This document shows positions 1 through 45,347 of a stretch of 64,000 nt of DNA, piece by piece. The notes beneath the pieces were generated by a model. The model was not told the DNA's origin, searched no databases, and worked only from the letters and a program-made list of their open reading frames with translations. The stretch comes from Cololabis saira (taxonomy: Eukaryota; Chordata; Actinopteri; Beloniformes; Belonidae): contig NC_084587.1 in NCBI RefSeq assembly GCF_033807715.1, forward strand, positions 27,841,017 through 27,905,016, in the 5' to 3' direction. The translations under genes were made by a program, and so were the position numbers. Each line of letters opens with the position of its first letter. Within the stretch, counting starts at the first letter, position 1.

Positions 1-968
1 CTGGCATGCTAATGACGAACCATTACTGTGAATCAGGTGTGCTGACATGGGGGAACATCTATAACATGCAGGACACTGGACCACCAGGACCAGAATCAAA
101 TACCCTTGGTCTACAAGATCCCAGGCTTAATTATAAAGATAACATGTGGATCCCAGAACACCAGAGTCTCTTACGGCTGCAGTGTATCAACAAATTTGAC
201 GTGTATCAACAAATTTGTATTGACTTAATTGAATAATTGATGCACTTCATATTACACACTGATGCTGCATAACAGTTGACACGATAATGACCTAAAAATG
301 AGTCCACGTTTTTATGTTATCTTGAAAAAATCCTGCCAATATCTAATGCCAGTATTTTGTATTTAATCATTTTTGATGTTGGATGATTTGAACAGGTTTT
401 AGTGTACTTGCATTCACAACCATGGCATTCTGTGTAAAAAAGAAAGAAAGAAAGAAAAGGAAAATACCTTTGCTAATATTGTGAGATAGATTGCAATTAC
501 AATACCTCAGAACAACATAAGCACAGGTTCTGCCATGAAAAAGAAATCCATGCACAACCACTAGTGGAGTAAGTGAAGGTTGCTTCCATTAGTTTCTCCT
601 GCATTTAAAGCAAATAATGTTTTAGATGTTCATGAGAGACACCGGTTAATGAAAGTGTGTGTTTAGGCATGTGTGTGTCAGTTTTGATGAGTGTTTTCAA
701 TCAGAAGAGATCTGTATCTGTTGCGGTTATCTGTGCTGAGCGAGCCGGTTTATCAAGTAAAAGGCTGTTTTGCATGAATCAACTAACATTACTGATGGGA
801 CCTGATAACACAATCAAAGGCCTCACTGACTGTCACAGGTTAATAAATGTCCCCCAGTGTGTGAATACAGTAGATCTTTTAGCTTTGTACCAAGAGAAAT
901 AGCTGGGACCTATACTTGCACATTGTAATTACAATTTTCATGCTTTTTTTTTTCTTTCTTTATTACAG
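1..968. other. Non-coding left edge, no gene seen
   Basis: No exon can be supported here. It is AT-rich, intron-like sequence ending in the pyrimidine-rich tract (940-968) that precedes the first candidate exon. Short open frames lack splice context or protein similarity. Earlier exons of the gene starting at 969 may lie left of the window. Confidence 0.4.
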
Positions 969-1420
969 CTTCAGCTTTAACAAACAGCTTTGAATATGGT
1001 ATGTATTTTATCTTCTTTACTTCTCTGAAAAAAATGTACTGCAAATATAATAGCCAAAATACTATTTTACAGTGTTTCTTCCCTTTCAGGTGAGCAGGTT
1101 GTGAAACGCAGAGTGAGACGAAAGCATTCCCTGGGATCATCCATGGATGTGGTGAGGCTGAAGTGTTTCCACCAGATTGACCTTCACAAAACAGTCTCTT
1201 TTACCTTAAAATTATGTAATCTGTGGCGTCAGATTGATCAAAAATAATAACCTTGGATATAATGTTACCATATCCTCCAGGAGAAGCCAAAGGATCTCTT
1301 TCGTCACAGTATTCTTCCCCGCCTCCAGCGCGCTGACAAAAAGCACCGCCTCTCTGCCTCCTGCACGCAGCTCCGCCCCCTGAATGAGGACAACGCTGTT
1401 AACCAGGAAAGCAAACACAG
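969..1420 (+). CDS. Three candidate coding exons, possibly the 5' part of sh2d3a
   Basis: Three exons with good splice sites read through in one frame: 969-998 (acceptor ttattacag, donor GTATGT), 1090-1151 (acceptor cccttttcag, donor GTGAGG) and 1281-1420 (acceptor tcctccag, donor GTGAGC). The peptide is basic, with KRRVRRKHSLGSSMD and RHSILPRLQRADKKHRL, and has no domain I recognise. Exon 1281-1420 ends two bases into a codon, which is the phase needed to join the 40-bp exon at 8505-8544 and then the SH2 exons. I therefore infer an N-terminal extension of the sh2d3a protein. The alternative is an unrelated gene continuing into unseen exons. The phase match alone has a one-in-three chance of being accidental. 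Human SH2D3A, as recalled, has a short N-terminus, so this part would be fish-specific or isoform-specific. Confidence 0.5.
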
Positions 1421-1589
1421 GTGAGCTTTCTTCCAGTGTCTGTTGCAGGTATGTCGGTTGTTACACTGAAGAAATGAACTTTCTCTTGGTAGTCTACTAA
1501 TGATTAACTCGTACCTTATAAAAACTGTGTCAGACCTTGTGAGGTGACGCCAAAGTCACCTAACAATCACACAGAGGCAAAAACCGACT

Positions 1590-2700
1590 CTGACTTAAAG
1601 TGGTGTCAAAAAGTATGTGAATCCCTCAAAATAAACAGTTTTTTATTGATAAATTGGCCATAAAATGTGATCTTCGCTTCATCTAAGTCACAACAGAAAC
1701 ACAGTGTACTAAAGAAGTGTTCTCGAGCTCAAGCCATTGAAGGGAATTCGATAGCCCTGCGTTTCCCTGCTCCAACACAACTAGTTTTAATGAATGCAAC
1801 GTTAAAAGACTTGTACAGACCTTGGTGACTAGCTAATGGTGATCATAATGGTGACGCTGTGCTAAGGCTTATAAAAGAAAACCTTTATAATTTCTCAAGT
1901 CTTAACTAAACACATTGATTAAAAATTCACAGTGATGGATGCATTCTTGGAGTTAATAGCTTGTCAGACACCTTTGGTACCTTTAAATTAGACCAATACA
2001 GGTTCCAAGACCAATTTTAGGCCATTTCTTATTAATGAACTGCTTCAGCTTAAACACATTTTTAGGATGTCTGGTGTGAGAAGCTGCTTTGAAATAAATG
2101 TACTGCATCTGGTATATATCCTAAAAGTCTGGTCCCTGACTACGCCACTCTCCAAGATTTCTTTTTTCTGCAACTATTTTTTGGTGAATTTACTACGGTG
2201 CTTCGGGTCATTGTCTCACTCCATCACTCAGGCCCTACTACACTTCAACTGACAGCCATCCTGACATTCTCCCCTTAGATATTCGGATAAATTGGGAATT
2301 TAATGTCCTCTGGATGATGACAACTAGTCCAGGTCCTGAAGCAGCATAGCACGACAAATCCATGACACTCCCTCTGCCATATGTGACCAAAATTCAATGT
2401 TAGTTTCATCAGTGCGCAAGAAATGTTCCCAGTATCGCTGCAGTTTGCCAAGGTGCTCTTTGACAAACTTTGGGCACACAGCCACGTTTTTCAAGAGAGC
2501 AGCAGCTTAATTTGTGGTGTTCTGCCACAGTGCCTGTTCAACAACTTACTATGGTAGACTCAAGGAGACGCTGGTTAGGTGGCTGTCAGGGCCACAGCAT
2601 GGGAGTTACACCTTTTTCCTGCTCATCCAAGTGGTCAGTGACCCCTTATGCCCTGTGGGTGGGGTTACTGTTACCCTGAAAGACAAGACAGAAATATCAT
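1590..2700 (-). mobile_element. Degenerate Tc1/mariner-type transposon relic
   Basis: Read on the - strand, about 2195-2610 gives broken similarity to the middle of a Tc1-like transposase, including a 'GRGSVMDLSCYAASGPG'-like stretch matching the family's GGGSIMVWGCFAASGPG-type core. Frameshifts and stops break it throughout. The stretch near 1600-1640 (gtgtcaaaaagtatgtgaat) resembles the ends of such elements. The boundaries are uncertain and no clean terminal inverted repeat was found. It sits in the putative long first intron of sh2d3a. Confidence 0.5.
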
Positions 2701-5054
2701 CACTCCTAACAACCCTTTATTGATTTTCAGTAACCCTTGCCTCTAAGGAAACCGTGTAACTTGAACTCTTTGCTATGGGGGTGAAGGTTTCAGATTTTTC
2801 CTTTAATTTGTCACAAGCTTTTTGATCCCCCTGCTTTTAGGGTGAAACAAATGCTTCATCTTATAGTGCTAAAGGTGCTGAAAATGAAGATTTGACAAAT
2901 TGAAGTTGTCCTTCCAGAAAGAAGTATTCCAGTATTCCTGCATGATGTAAAGGAACAGTCCTACTCAGATTAACTAGGGTATTGCATCTGTGAAAATGAG
3001 CTGTAATATTTTCATTTATCAGAAGTGCAGAAGTTTAAAAGTATTATTATGTAAAAACAAAACCAGATGTGTATAATCTGGGGTAGAGATAAGTGGCGTG
3101 TCTTAATACCCCGAGTGAACTGACATTTTACATATCCAGACTTTTCTAGTTACTTGTTATAATACTAAAGAAAATGTAGGTCTTGACTTACCAAGGGTAA
3201 AAAATCTTGCTTTGCACAGTGTTCAATTTTGATATGTTTTACTTGAAGATTTCTATTACAAAAGCAATGCAGTGCAAGAGCTCTCAAGAAAAAATTGAGC
3301 CTCAATTCAAAACCGGTGCCCCCGTTTTAACAAAACCAACACAAAATAGAAAAAAAATTGAATTGAAAAATGACATCTCTGTTGGTGATCTATGGAGTGG
3401 AAGAATGGATGCAAACAAATAGAAGCAGCCCACAATTTCTTGGGAGATATATTCACAGGATAACTGTTAATATAAATACAAAGCACTGAAACTTGTTAAT
3501 TACTAGTAACCCAAAACTGCAGCTGCAACAGAACAGCTGCTGTCATGGCACTCAAGGTCAGCTATATTATTATTACTGTTGTTATTATTATTATTGTTAT
3601 TAAAACATTCTTTTTAATAATCCAAAAGAAAAAGTAAAAGAAAATAATGTTAAAGTTAAAATTGTGGGTTATTTCCACACATTAGACATAAAAAGGGCTT
3701 TTCTTAATAGTGTCAGCCGACTTTCTTTATGGGTGCACTTACACTAGGTGACCTGTACAATGCCCAAGCATGATGGATTGGTAAAATTTGGTTCGTTTGG
3801 CAAATGTGAGGGCTTCATATTGAATCTCCGGAACTGATTACTTTCTTGACTTACTTGTGATGTTTTGTTCACATCACAAGGCCGTCACAAATACAAAGGT
3901 ATATGTGAGACCTGACTGTGTCCCACAGTTTCTTATTTTTGTCCTCTGTGTGGATTACCTAAGGCCACAAATATTTCCTTTTACTGTCCTTCCCTTTTCA
4001 AGGACGTAAACAAACCTCAAAGTCCGCCTCAGCCAGTCACTGTGGTCTGCTTGATTAATAGCGAAACATAACATATTCTAATACGAATAAATATGCTCAG
4101 TCAGTTCTGACGAAATCTTCACAATAGAAGGTGAAATGTCCAGTGGCCTTTTTTCAAGCCTTAGAGAGTTACCATGATCTAGATGATTAAGAGTCAACAC
4201 CAATTATACACAAATGTGTCGATTTTATATAGTTTTACTGTACAGCTGTCATGGATGCTTAATCGACCAATGGAGACCAGAGCCAGTTTTTGAACCAGGC
4301 TCCAAAGTTGGACATTATAAAACTGGGGTCATGGGGGTTGACTCGCTTTTCGCTAATGGTCAATTGAGGAAGTGCCACTTGAAAGTTTAAACGTTGGCGG
4401 TTTCTTCAACCTGAGGAGAGAGCTGGACATAGAAATATACTCATTTACCTAGATCTAGTGGACCTTGACACACGTGTAGATCTTGATACCAAGCGGTACA
4501 TGTCAGGTATTTTTGAAGAACACTGATCCAGATAATTCCACTCAGACCTGGATCTGTGACGTCACACAGTGCCCTGCAAATCTGCTGGCTGAATGTCTTT
4601 TTTTTTGGACTAATATGGCTCATTAAAAACGTTTCAAGACGTTGATCTACAGTACTGCTAAAACCACTCTAGAAACATTATTTTAAGACTTCAGTCACCC
4701 AAACGAATGCCTTCAAGCACAAAACTTTTTGTCCTCTTTAAATGAGGTCTGTCAAGTGGAGACATTCCTGTTAAAAACTAAAAGCCCTGGAGGTTGTAAA
4801 ACAATCAAGAGACAGATCTTGCTGGGGGAGGTCATTTCACCTTGATTGCAGAGAAAATACGTGACAAAAAAAACCTGTCCACAGACTTCAATGTGCTGCC
4901 ACAACATCTGTAAGCACGTTTATCAACTTTTTCAATTACTTTGATATGAAATCTGAAAATCCCCACTGAGTTATTTAACTTTAGGTTTGTGCAAATAAAA
5001 ACATTTGAAGCGATGGAAGTATCTTAGAAATATTGGTGTGCAGCCATCTGCCTC
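2701..5054. other. Intron-like AT-rich sequence, nothing recognised
   Basis: No exon or clear repeat was recognised. There is a short TTA/ATT-rich stretch near 3564-3600. All open frames are short and unsupported. Confidence 0.4.
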
Positions 5055-6068
5055 CTACGGAGGAATATTAGGGCCAGGCAGGAGAAAAATAAAAATAATA
5101 TTTTAGAGGAAGATTTTTTTTTTCATTGTGCAAGTCGAAATGTCAAGAAAAAAGTCGAAATGTCGAGATTAATGTTGAAGTACAATTTCGAGAAAAAAAG
5201 TTGAAATGTTGAGAAAAAAGTTGAAATGTTGAGAAAAAGTTGAAATGTCGAGAATAAAGTTGAAGTACAATTTCGAGAAAAAGTTGAAATGTTGAGAAAA
5301 AAGTCGAAATGTTGAGAAAAAAGTCGAAATGTCGAGAATAAAGTCGAAATGTCGAGAATAAAGTTGAAGTACAATTTCGAGAAAAAAGTCTGTTGAGAAA
5401 AAAGTCGAAATGTCGAGAAAAAAGTCGAAATGTTGAGAAAAAAAAGTCAAAATTTCATGAATAAAGTTGAAATGTTGAGAAAAAAGGCTACGAACTGTTG
5501 ACTTTATTCTTGAAATTGTATTTCAACATTAATCTCAACATTTCGAGTTTTTTCTCGACATTTCGACTTTTTTCTCGAAGTGCACAAAAAAAATCTTTCC
5601 CTCTCAAATATTTTTTCTACTCCAGGCAGGAGAAAAATAAAAATATTTTAGAGGAATTTTTTTTTTTTTATTATGCACTTCGTGAATAAAGTTGAAATGT
5701 TAAATTTTGACTTTATTCTTGAAATTATATTTCAACAATAATCTCGACATTTCGACTTTTTTCTCGAAATTGTATTTCAACATTAATCTCGACATTTCAA
5801 CTTTTTTCTCTCGACATTTCGACTTTTCCTCGACATTTCGACTTTTTTCTCGAAATTGTACTTCAACATTAATCTTGACATTTCGACTTTTTTCTCGACA
5901 TTTCGACTTTTTTCTCGAAATTGTACTTCAATATTAATCTCGACATTTCTACTTTTTTCGACTGTTTTCTCGACATTTCGACTTTTTTCTCGAAGTGCAC
6001 AATAAAAAAAATCTTCCCCTCTCAAATATTTTTTCTACTCCATGGCCCTGATACTCTTCCGTAGCCTG
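5055..6068. repeat. Two inverted, oppositely oriented arrays of a ~17-20 bp repeat
   Basis: From about 5130 to 5490 the + strand repeats 'gtcgaaatgtcgagaaaa' variants. From about 5500 to 6000 the complement (ctcgacatttcgacttt) repeats instead. The outer borders are inverted copies of each other: 'ctacggaggaatattagggc' at about 5056 and the complement of 'gccctgatactcttccgtag' ending near 6065. A copy of the inner border motif (ctactccaggcaggagaaaa) lies at about 5620-5640, so this looks like two elements joined head to head. The long frames on either strand here are translated repeats (poly STFFSTF) and not genes. Confidence 0.75.
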
Positions 6069-6082
6069 CTCCCCTGCCTAAA

Positions 6083-6210
6083 GCCTGAATTATGGTTCTG
6101 CGTTAAATCGACGAAGAAACTACGCCGTAAGGTACGCGGCGGTGCGCGTCGCCGCGGTACCCTACGCCGTAGGTTCTGCGTTGGTGTAACGCGGACCATA
6201 AATCCGCCTG
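6083..6210. mobile_element. Short CpG-rich MITE-like element
   Basis: The left end (agcctgaattatggttctgc) and the complement of the right end (near 6185-6209) form an imperfect inverted repeat sharing TTATGGT and GCGTTA. The interior is very CpG-rich (tacgcggcggtgcgcgtcgc). The form fits a MITE, perhaps Harbinger-like. No target duplication is clear. Confidence 0.4.
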
Positions 6211-6540
6211 CAGACCTGCCCGGGACCAGGTGATGGTCGGTATCCCAGGAATGTCAGGCAGACAGCGGCCTTGCGGCAGCGCGGCTTTGGGCGGGGAGGA
6301 AGAGCTCGGGAAAACTTGTGACAACTCGTCCAACTCGGCGCGGGGGGGAAAGAGGAAGGAGGAGAGGATAACCACGGCTGGGAAGAAACGCAAGAGAGAA
6401 AGAAAGAGCATTACAGACTTCCAGCTGTTGTTTTTATATTGCTGGTTTGGAGAAGGAACCGTGAAAAACATGTGCGGGACGGCTGAGCTGTGAGTCGGAG
6501 CGCGTCGGAGCGCGTCGGAGCGGCAGGTAGGACGTGGTGG
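6211..6540 (+). promoter_or_regulatory. CpG-rich stretch, possible promoter or 5' UTR exon of sh2d3a
   Basis: This block is much richer in G+C and CpG than its surroundings and contains a tandem 'gtcggagcgc' motif (6494-6522). It ends in 'cggcag|GTAGGA', a possible splice donor near 6527. A transcript starting here could splice to 8505 and use the ATG at 8719. This is inference from composition and position only. Confidence 0.3.
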
Positions 6541-6943
6541 TCGCTGCTGGGGTTAAAACCAGCAAATACCTCTGATAATTAACGCAAAATGTTACAACTT
6601 ATCACTTTTCATGTTTAAAAAAAAAAAAAAAAAAAAACTTTGGACATGCTGGGTTTCTAACATTCACATATCTAACAGCTAGAAACGGCTTTGTAAATGG
6701 TGACTTTTGGACTGTTGTTACCTGTAACTTCGCCGGCGAACTAACCTGTTGCACAATTTTGAGGCACAGACGAAACTTAACTCTGCACAACATGTTCAGT
6801 TTGAGAACAAAAGGTATTAGAGCACGGTAGTAATTAGTGTTACTTCCATAAGTATAAGGGACATTAAGTCTTGCATAAATCTCTGGAACATTACAGGTGT
6901 TTTGCTGACCAACGCCCCTCTGACAGGATGTTGTTACCGTCAT

Positions 6944-17515
<10,572 letters not shown>

Positions 17516-18502
17516 GCCTGTTTTCCAGGTGGAAACTGACATTAGCACTTTCCTCTCTTCAGGAAAATATAAAGCAAAGACAAGTGTTTCAGCTGAGCCT
17601 CTGCATATTTAGCGAAGAAAGAGATCTCAGTCATGAGCTCAAACAGATGGAGGTAAAGTACATTTGTCCTTATTGAAATACTGTACCGTATGTTGAGCGT
17701 GTCAAGGATCAGTGTAACTTATAAAGACTATTTTTAACTGGAATGGGTGGACAAACCTTTACTGTGAAAAGGCTTTGGATTCATTTTCCTTTTACAGGAA
17801 ATTTGAAACTGTTTACAAATCATTTGTAAAGATCACTGTTTGTTCAATCCAAACCACTTTTTTTTATACTTGAGATTTCAACAGACCATCATGTACATCA
17901 TTCACACTTGGCTTTAAGTCTAAGAAAGAGACCCGTTTGGAAATGTGTTTTTATTTCCGTTTTTGCAATACATTAAAAAAAAAGAAGTACTTTTGTCAAT
18001 TTGTCTGTGTTATTTCTCTTTGTTAACACTTAAAAAGCACAAAAGACAAAGGTTTTCTCTTTTATACTTTATGATACAAGTTAATACAGATATTTAAAAA
18101 GAGGGTTATACAACGATATCCCTCAAATGTTGACAAAACATTTACTATACCATGTTGTATAGAAACAGATAGGTAAACTTTTTGTGGCTCATTAAGAAAA
18201 ATATCTATAAACATTTCAGGTATAGCCTTTTATAAGTTCCAGTCAGGAGATGAACATCCCTTTTGAAATATATCCATGTGCTGTTTATAATTTGACACTG
18301 GGATATACAAACTGTATACATTTCAAGTAAGAATTATGAAAAAAGGTTTGGACCTTTTTAATTCAGGGGTTTTGCAGAGTAGCATAGAGAAATATTAAAA
18401 TGTTCACAGGCTGAAAATATAAAATCAGGAGTCGATGGATAATTACATTCACTGTTTTAATCCTTTTTTTAAATCCTGATTTTTAAAAGCATAACTTTAA
18501 AA
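17516..18502. other. sh2d3a 3' flank / probable 3' UTR
   Basis: AT-rich sequence after the sh2d3a stop. It probably holds the 3' UTRs of the two convergent genes. No exon was recognised. Confidence 0.4.
17950..17977. terminator. Possible facing polyadenylation signals
   Basis: ATTAAA on the + strand (17972-17977) could serve sh2d3a, and AATAAA on the - strand (complement of 17950-17955) could serve trip10. The trip10 one would imply a ~2.7-kb 3' UTR. Such hexamers are common in AT-rich DNA, so this is weak. Confidence 0.25.
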
Positions 18503-18983
18503 TAGGGGTGCAACGATTAGTCGACGTCGTCAACATAAGTCGTCTATAAAAAATGGTCGTCGACTAATTTGACTATTCTCGGCAAAAAAATAAACAGTGA
18601 GGCGTATATTTTCTCCCTTCCAATCTATGCCGAGAACTGCATGCGTTTAGCCACGCGTTTTTCAACAGCACGAGGTATCGTGCTCTCTTTCTATCTCTGC
18701 TGAGTTGCACATGTGCAATAGAGTACAGCTCCAGGTAATCAATATGGAGGCATCCAATGCAACACTACGGCGCCTGGCAATAAAGTTCATTAAAACATGT
18801 AATTTTGGATGAAGTGTCCATCTTTCATGTCTTTAATGTATAATTAGGCCATAATTTAAACAACCTCATGCAAAATATAAAAGTTGAGAGCTAAATAAGA
18901 CCAATTTAATACTTTAATAAAAATGAGAGTCATAATTCGATTAGTCGACTAATCAATCGGGATAGTCATTAGTTGCAGCCCTA
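18503..18983. mobile_element. hAT-like MITE ('taggggtgcaac' ends) with 8-bp TSD
   Basis: The left end taggggtgcaac and right end gttgcagcccta are near-perfect inverted repeats. They are flanked by ctttaaaa at 18495-18502 and 18984-18991, an 8-bp target duplication typical of hAT elements. Subterminal gattagtcgac motifs face each other at both ends. The 481-bp element has no ORF. Confidence 0.82.
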
Positions 18984-18991
18984 CTTTAAAA

Positions 18992-20705
18992 TGCTTTATT
19001 TTGGCTCAGATGGTGCTGGAACAACATTATTTTTATAGGGAAAATGTGAAAGAGCTTAAACATTTAAAACGTGTCTGAGCTACCGGTCCCCTTGCTTATT
19101 TGTATCAGCTTTTGGGGAAGAAAAAAAGAATAATGTCTAAGTTGATATTTAGAAAGGAACCACCTAAATCCACAACTTGAGAAACACAAACGGGACCAAG
19201 ATGGGAGCTGGAGGTTAAACTGCTGTTACACACCTCTATTCTCTACATCTAAATGATGAGATTTGACAAAGCCAGTGCAATTTTGCAATCTCTGAAGCAG
19301 CATAAACACTGAAACCTTAAACACAGGAGATACCATGAATTATAAAGTAAGAAAATAAATAGTTTTACTTGTGTTTGATCTCTAGTCCCCCCCCCCCCCC
19401 CACTTCCTCTCACCATATTTAAAAAAAAAAAAACAAAACCACTTACAACCAACTTTTTTTTAATTTAAAATTTGAAGTGTGTATATAAGTCTGTCTTCAC
19501 AGTACTAACATTATATGAACAATGAAAGAGGTTGTAATTCATTCCCTTTTTTTCCACGTTGAAAAGACTTCTGTTCTCAGAGCACATCAACTAAAAGCGA
19601 TGGCAAACAAAACACTGTCCTCAATATATGTGAGGTTTATTCCAAATCTAAGTTGACACTAGGTGAGGTATTAGCAGTATGACCTACCAGCCTGACATGT
19701 TTTAATTTATTGAGAGAAACTGCTTTGTGATTCCTTGGAAAGCATTCTCTCCTGAGCAGCAAAGCAGAAACACTAAAACAGAAAAACTACCACTTGTCAC
19801 ACTGAAGCATTGCTTCTGGTTCAGAGAGAGGACTTTGTCTTGTCTCTTTCATTTTTTGAAGCATACTAAGGACTACTTTATTGTTCAAAGAAGGAAGAAG
19901 TATTATACTACACCATATACACACTTACTCTTCATATAGGCACCTGACTGTTCAAAGAGCCATAAAAACGTCAACCCAGCTCTTACCATAACTCTTACTG
20001 TTTTATAGTCGTGTTGTTTTAGCACTCTACTGTGTAGTGGTTTCCATCCAGTTAAAAACTAAGTCACTATGATAAAAATCTCACACAATTCCAACAGGAA
20101 AGTAGTTTGAATATGAAAACTCCCGAAAAAATAAAAAATAAAAGGTCAGCAGGTTATTAAAAGTTAAAGTGGGCAGGTATCATATACAGAAGGGTTAGCA
20201 GAATCAAACATAGGCTACAATGATGCCGACCGCATGCAGCCTTTGCATTAAATTATCCCGAGAGATCCTTCCACAAGTGGCCAGCGCCAATGAAAACCAA
20301 ACATATTCCAGGACGAATTCAGATCAGATCACCTGAAATGCATTTGGGTGCACATTTTGCTGCCAGGTGTGAACAGACATGCTTAGCATGGGCCATGAGT
20401 GATCGGATATCTCAGTACACATTTCAGCGCAAGGTCTGAATGTGGCCTCTGTGACGTATAGTTCAGAAATACATTCAACTGTTTTGTCTTTTTTTAAAAA
20501 CATGTTTTAAGAGCTAAAATTGATAAGGATTATCCAGGGCAGATAATCTGCATTTTTGAGACAGAATCTCATCCCACGGAGATTGTAAGATACTGTAATC
20601 AGCCTTGGTAATCGCTCCCATTCTTCCCTCCATATCGGTCACTGGCTGAAATAAAAGATTTAGAGAATAGCTCCAATTATCTTGAATGACGTGCTGCGAT
20701 GGAAG
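18992..20705 (-). other. Probable trip10 3' UTR / flank
   Basis: Sequence downstream of the trip10 stop. It includes a C-tract near 19387-19401, an A-tract near 19422-19434, and a stretch near 20270-20460 (gatcagatcacctgaaatgc) that resembles a teleost interspersed repeat. No coding exon was seen. Confidence 0.4.
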
Positions 20706-43937
<23,232 letters not shown>

Positions 43938-44417
43938 GTCTGCAGGAGTTCCGCTGTCTTTGGGAAAGGGAGGAATACCCCTTTGTTTAGTCTTTTAAAA
44001 CAAAAGCAAGAAGATTAAATAGAAAACACAAAAATATCTTCTCTCGGAGCAAATAATCCTCAAACCTTGGAGGCTTGAAAGCGGAGATGGCGGAGGAAAT
44101 GTTACGAGGAAGTGTACGCCTTCTCCCTGGCACGGAGGTGCGGCTGTCCTGTTTCTGAGAGAGAGAGGGAGGGAGGGAGAGAGCGCTGTTTTCCTGAAAC
44201 AACTTTTGGTCCAACAGACACAGAGGAAGGAGGGGTCTGAAAACCTACCAGCAGTGCCTCTGTTTGCGTTATCTTACAGAAGCAGCTTGAGGTTATTTCC
44301 ATCTGAAATGTTCCTGAAATGTTCCGAGATCTATTCAATAAACGAGTTGGCTGACAAGGGAAAAACAAAAGCAATGCATGCTTTACATCGCAAAGACCCG
44401 AAACCAAGGCTAAATCC
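43938..44417 (-). promoter_or_regulatory. trip10: trip10 5' UTR / proximal promoter region
   Basis: Immediately upstream of the trip10 ATG on the - strand. It contains a GA-rich tract (44157-44184) on the + strand, i.e. a CT-rich tract on the transcript strand. No TATA box is obvious. The assignment is by position. Confidence 0.35.
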
Positions 44418-44680
44418 TTAAAGGGGACCTATTATGGCATCTAATACCTATTTTAAACAGGCCTTGGATGTCTTAAAAACAAGCTTTTGATTGTTTTTGC
44501 TAAATAAATTAGAAATTCAGCCTCTAAACCATGTCTTTACCCATTCTCTAACCTTATTATCTATGCGATATTCTGAGTGGGCGGGGAGGCTATGATAATG
44601 AGGCACTGTGCTGATTGGCTGCCTGAATGACGCGATACAGCGCTATGATAAAATGGCGGAGGCTCCGGCCGGTTGACTTA

Positions 44681-45072
44681 CACCGTGTCCTAACTGCATG
44701 CGATGCGAGCGAGCGTCAGCGACAAAATCAATTCCATTGCTTTATTTTCTATTGGACTGTCCTAACTGGCCGCAGCGACGCAGGGCTGCGCAGCGCACCG
44801 TTTTGAGCTGAACATTTGTCGGACGCCCTGTTTCTATTTTCTTCCTGTCGCTCTCGTTGAAAGCCGGTTGAAAGCGCTGTAGGAAACGGTCATGGATGAG
44901 GAACGGCTGATCCAGTTAGTTGAAATGAGAAGTTATCTCTATGATACCTCCTCATTTCACTACAAAAACCTCAATAAAGTGGCAGCTGGCTGGAGGGAGA
45001 TGGACAGAGAGTGTCCGATGTCACGCAGTGCGACACGATAGTCGGACGCTCGCATGCAGTTAGGACACGGTG
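44681..45072 (+). mobile_element. Nested PIF/Harbinger-like element
   Basis: Inverted repeats share 23 bp starting caccgtgtcctaactgcatg, at 44681 and in complement ending at 45072. The flanks are TTA on the left and TTT on the right, close to the 3-bp TTA/TWA duplication of Harbinger elements. The element contains a short MADF-like ORF. Confidence 0.65.
44892..45041 (+). pseudogene. Truncated MADF/Myb-like ORF of the nested Harbinger-like element
   Basis: 49 codons: MDEERLIQLVEMRSYLYDTS, then FHYKNLNKVAAGWREM, ending in the right inverted repeat. The spacing 'LI-LVE-R-YLYD ... K-W-EM' is the start of a MADF DNA-binding domain. Autonomous Harbinger elements carry such a Myb/MADF partner protein beside the transposase. 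Only the first half of the domain remains and no transposase is present, so it is judged a relic. Host use cannot be excluded. Confidence 0.55.
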
Positions 45073-45347
45073 TTTAGTTGTGGGCGTGGTTTGCATTTTG
45101 GTTACGTAACGAAAATCAGCAGAATCTGAACGGCTCGTAGAAGCCACATCACACTGGACGGCTCATCCGGGCGGCTGTACAGACACTGCAGAATTTGGTT
45201 GCTTTCCTCTTTCTCTGAGTTGGCAGGCTGAGGGGAGACCACTTTATATATGTTAAAGCAAGAGAAAACGTGTTTTTCATAATAGGTCCCCTTTAACTTT
45301 ATTGTCAAAAAAAAAAAGAAAAGGAATAATAATAGCCTACTGAAGAT

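Larger units (their letters stand above)
44422..45292. mobile_element. TTAA-flanked MITE with 'aggggacctattatg' ends
   Basis: The left end aggggacctattatg and right end cataataggtcccct are perfect 15-bp inverted repeats. They are flanked by TTAA at 44418-44421 and 45293-45296. A TTAA duplication fits piggyBac; a TTA/TAA reading would fit Harbinger. A second element is nested inside. Confidence 0.78.

Noticed and set aside
969..1420. Idea that these exons belong to vav1, the human neighbour of SH2D3A
   Set aside because: The peptide shows no CH, DH, PH, SH3 or SH2 feature, and the strand does not fit the recalled human arrangement.
5123..6025. Repetitive 'STFFSTF' and 'EKSRNVE' frames
   Set aside because: They translate the 17-20 bp repeat and lack any gene context.
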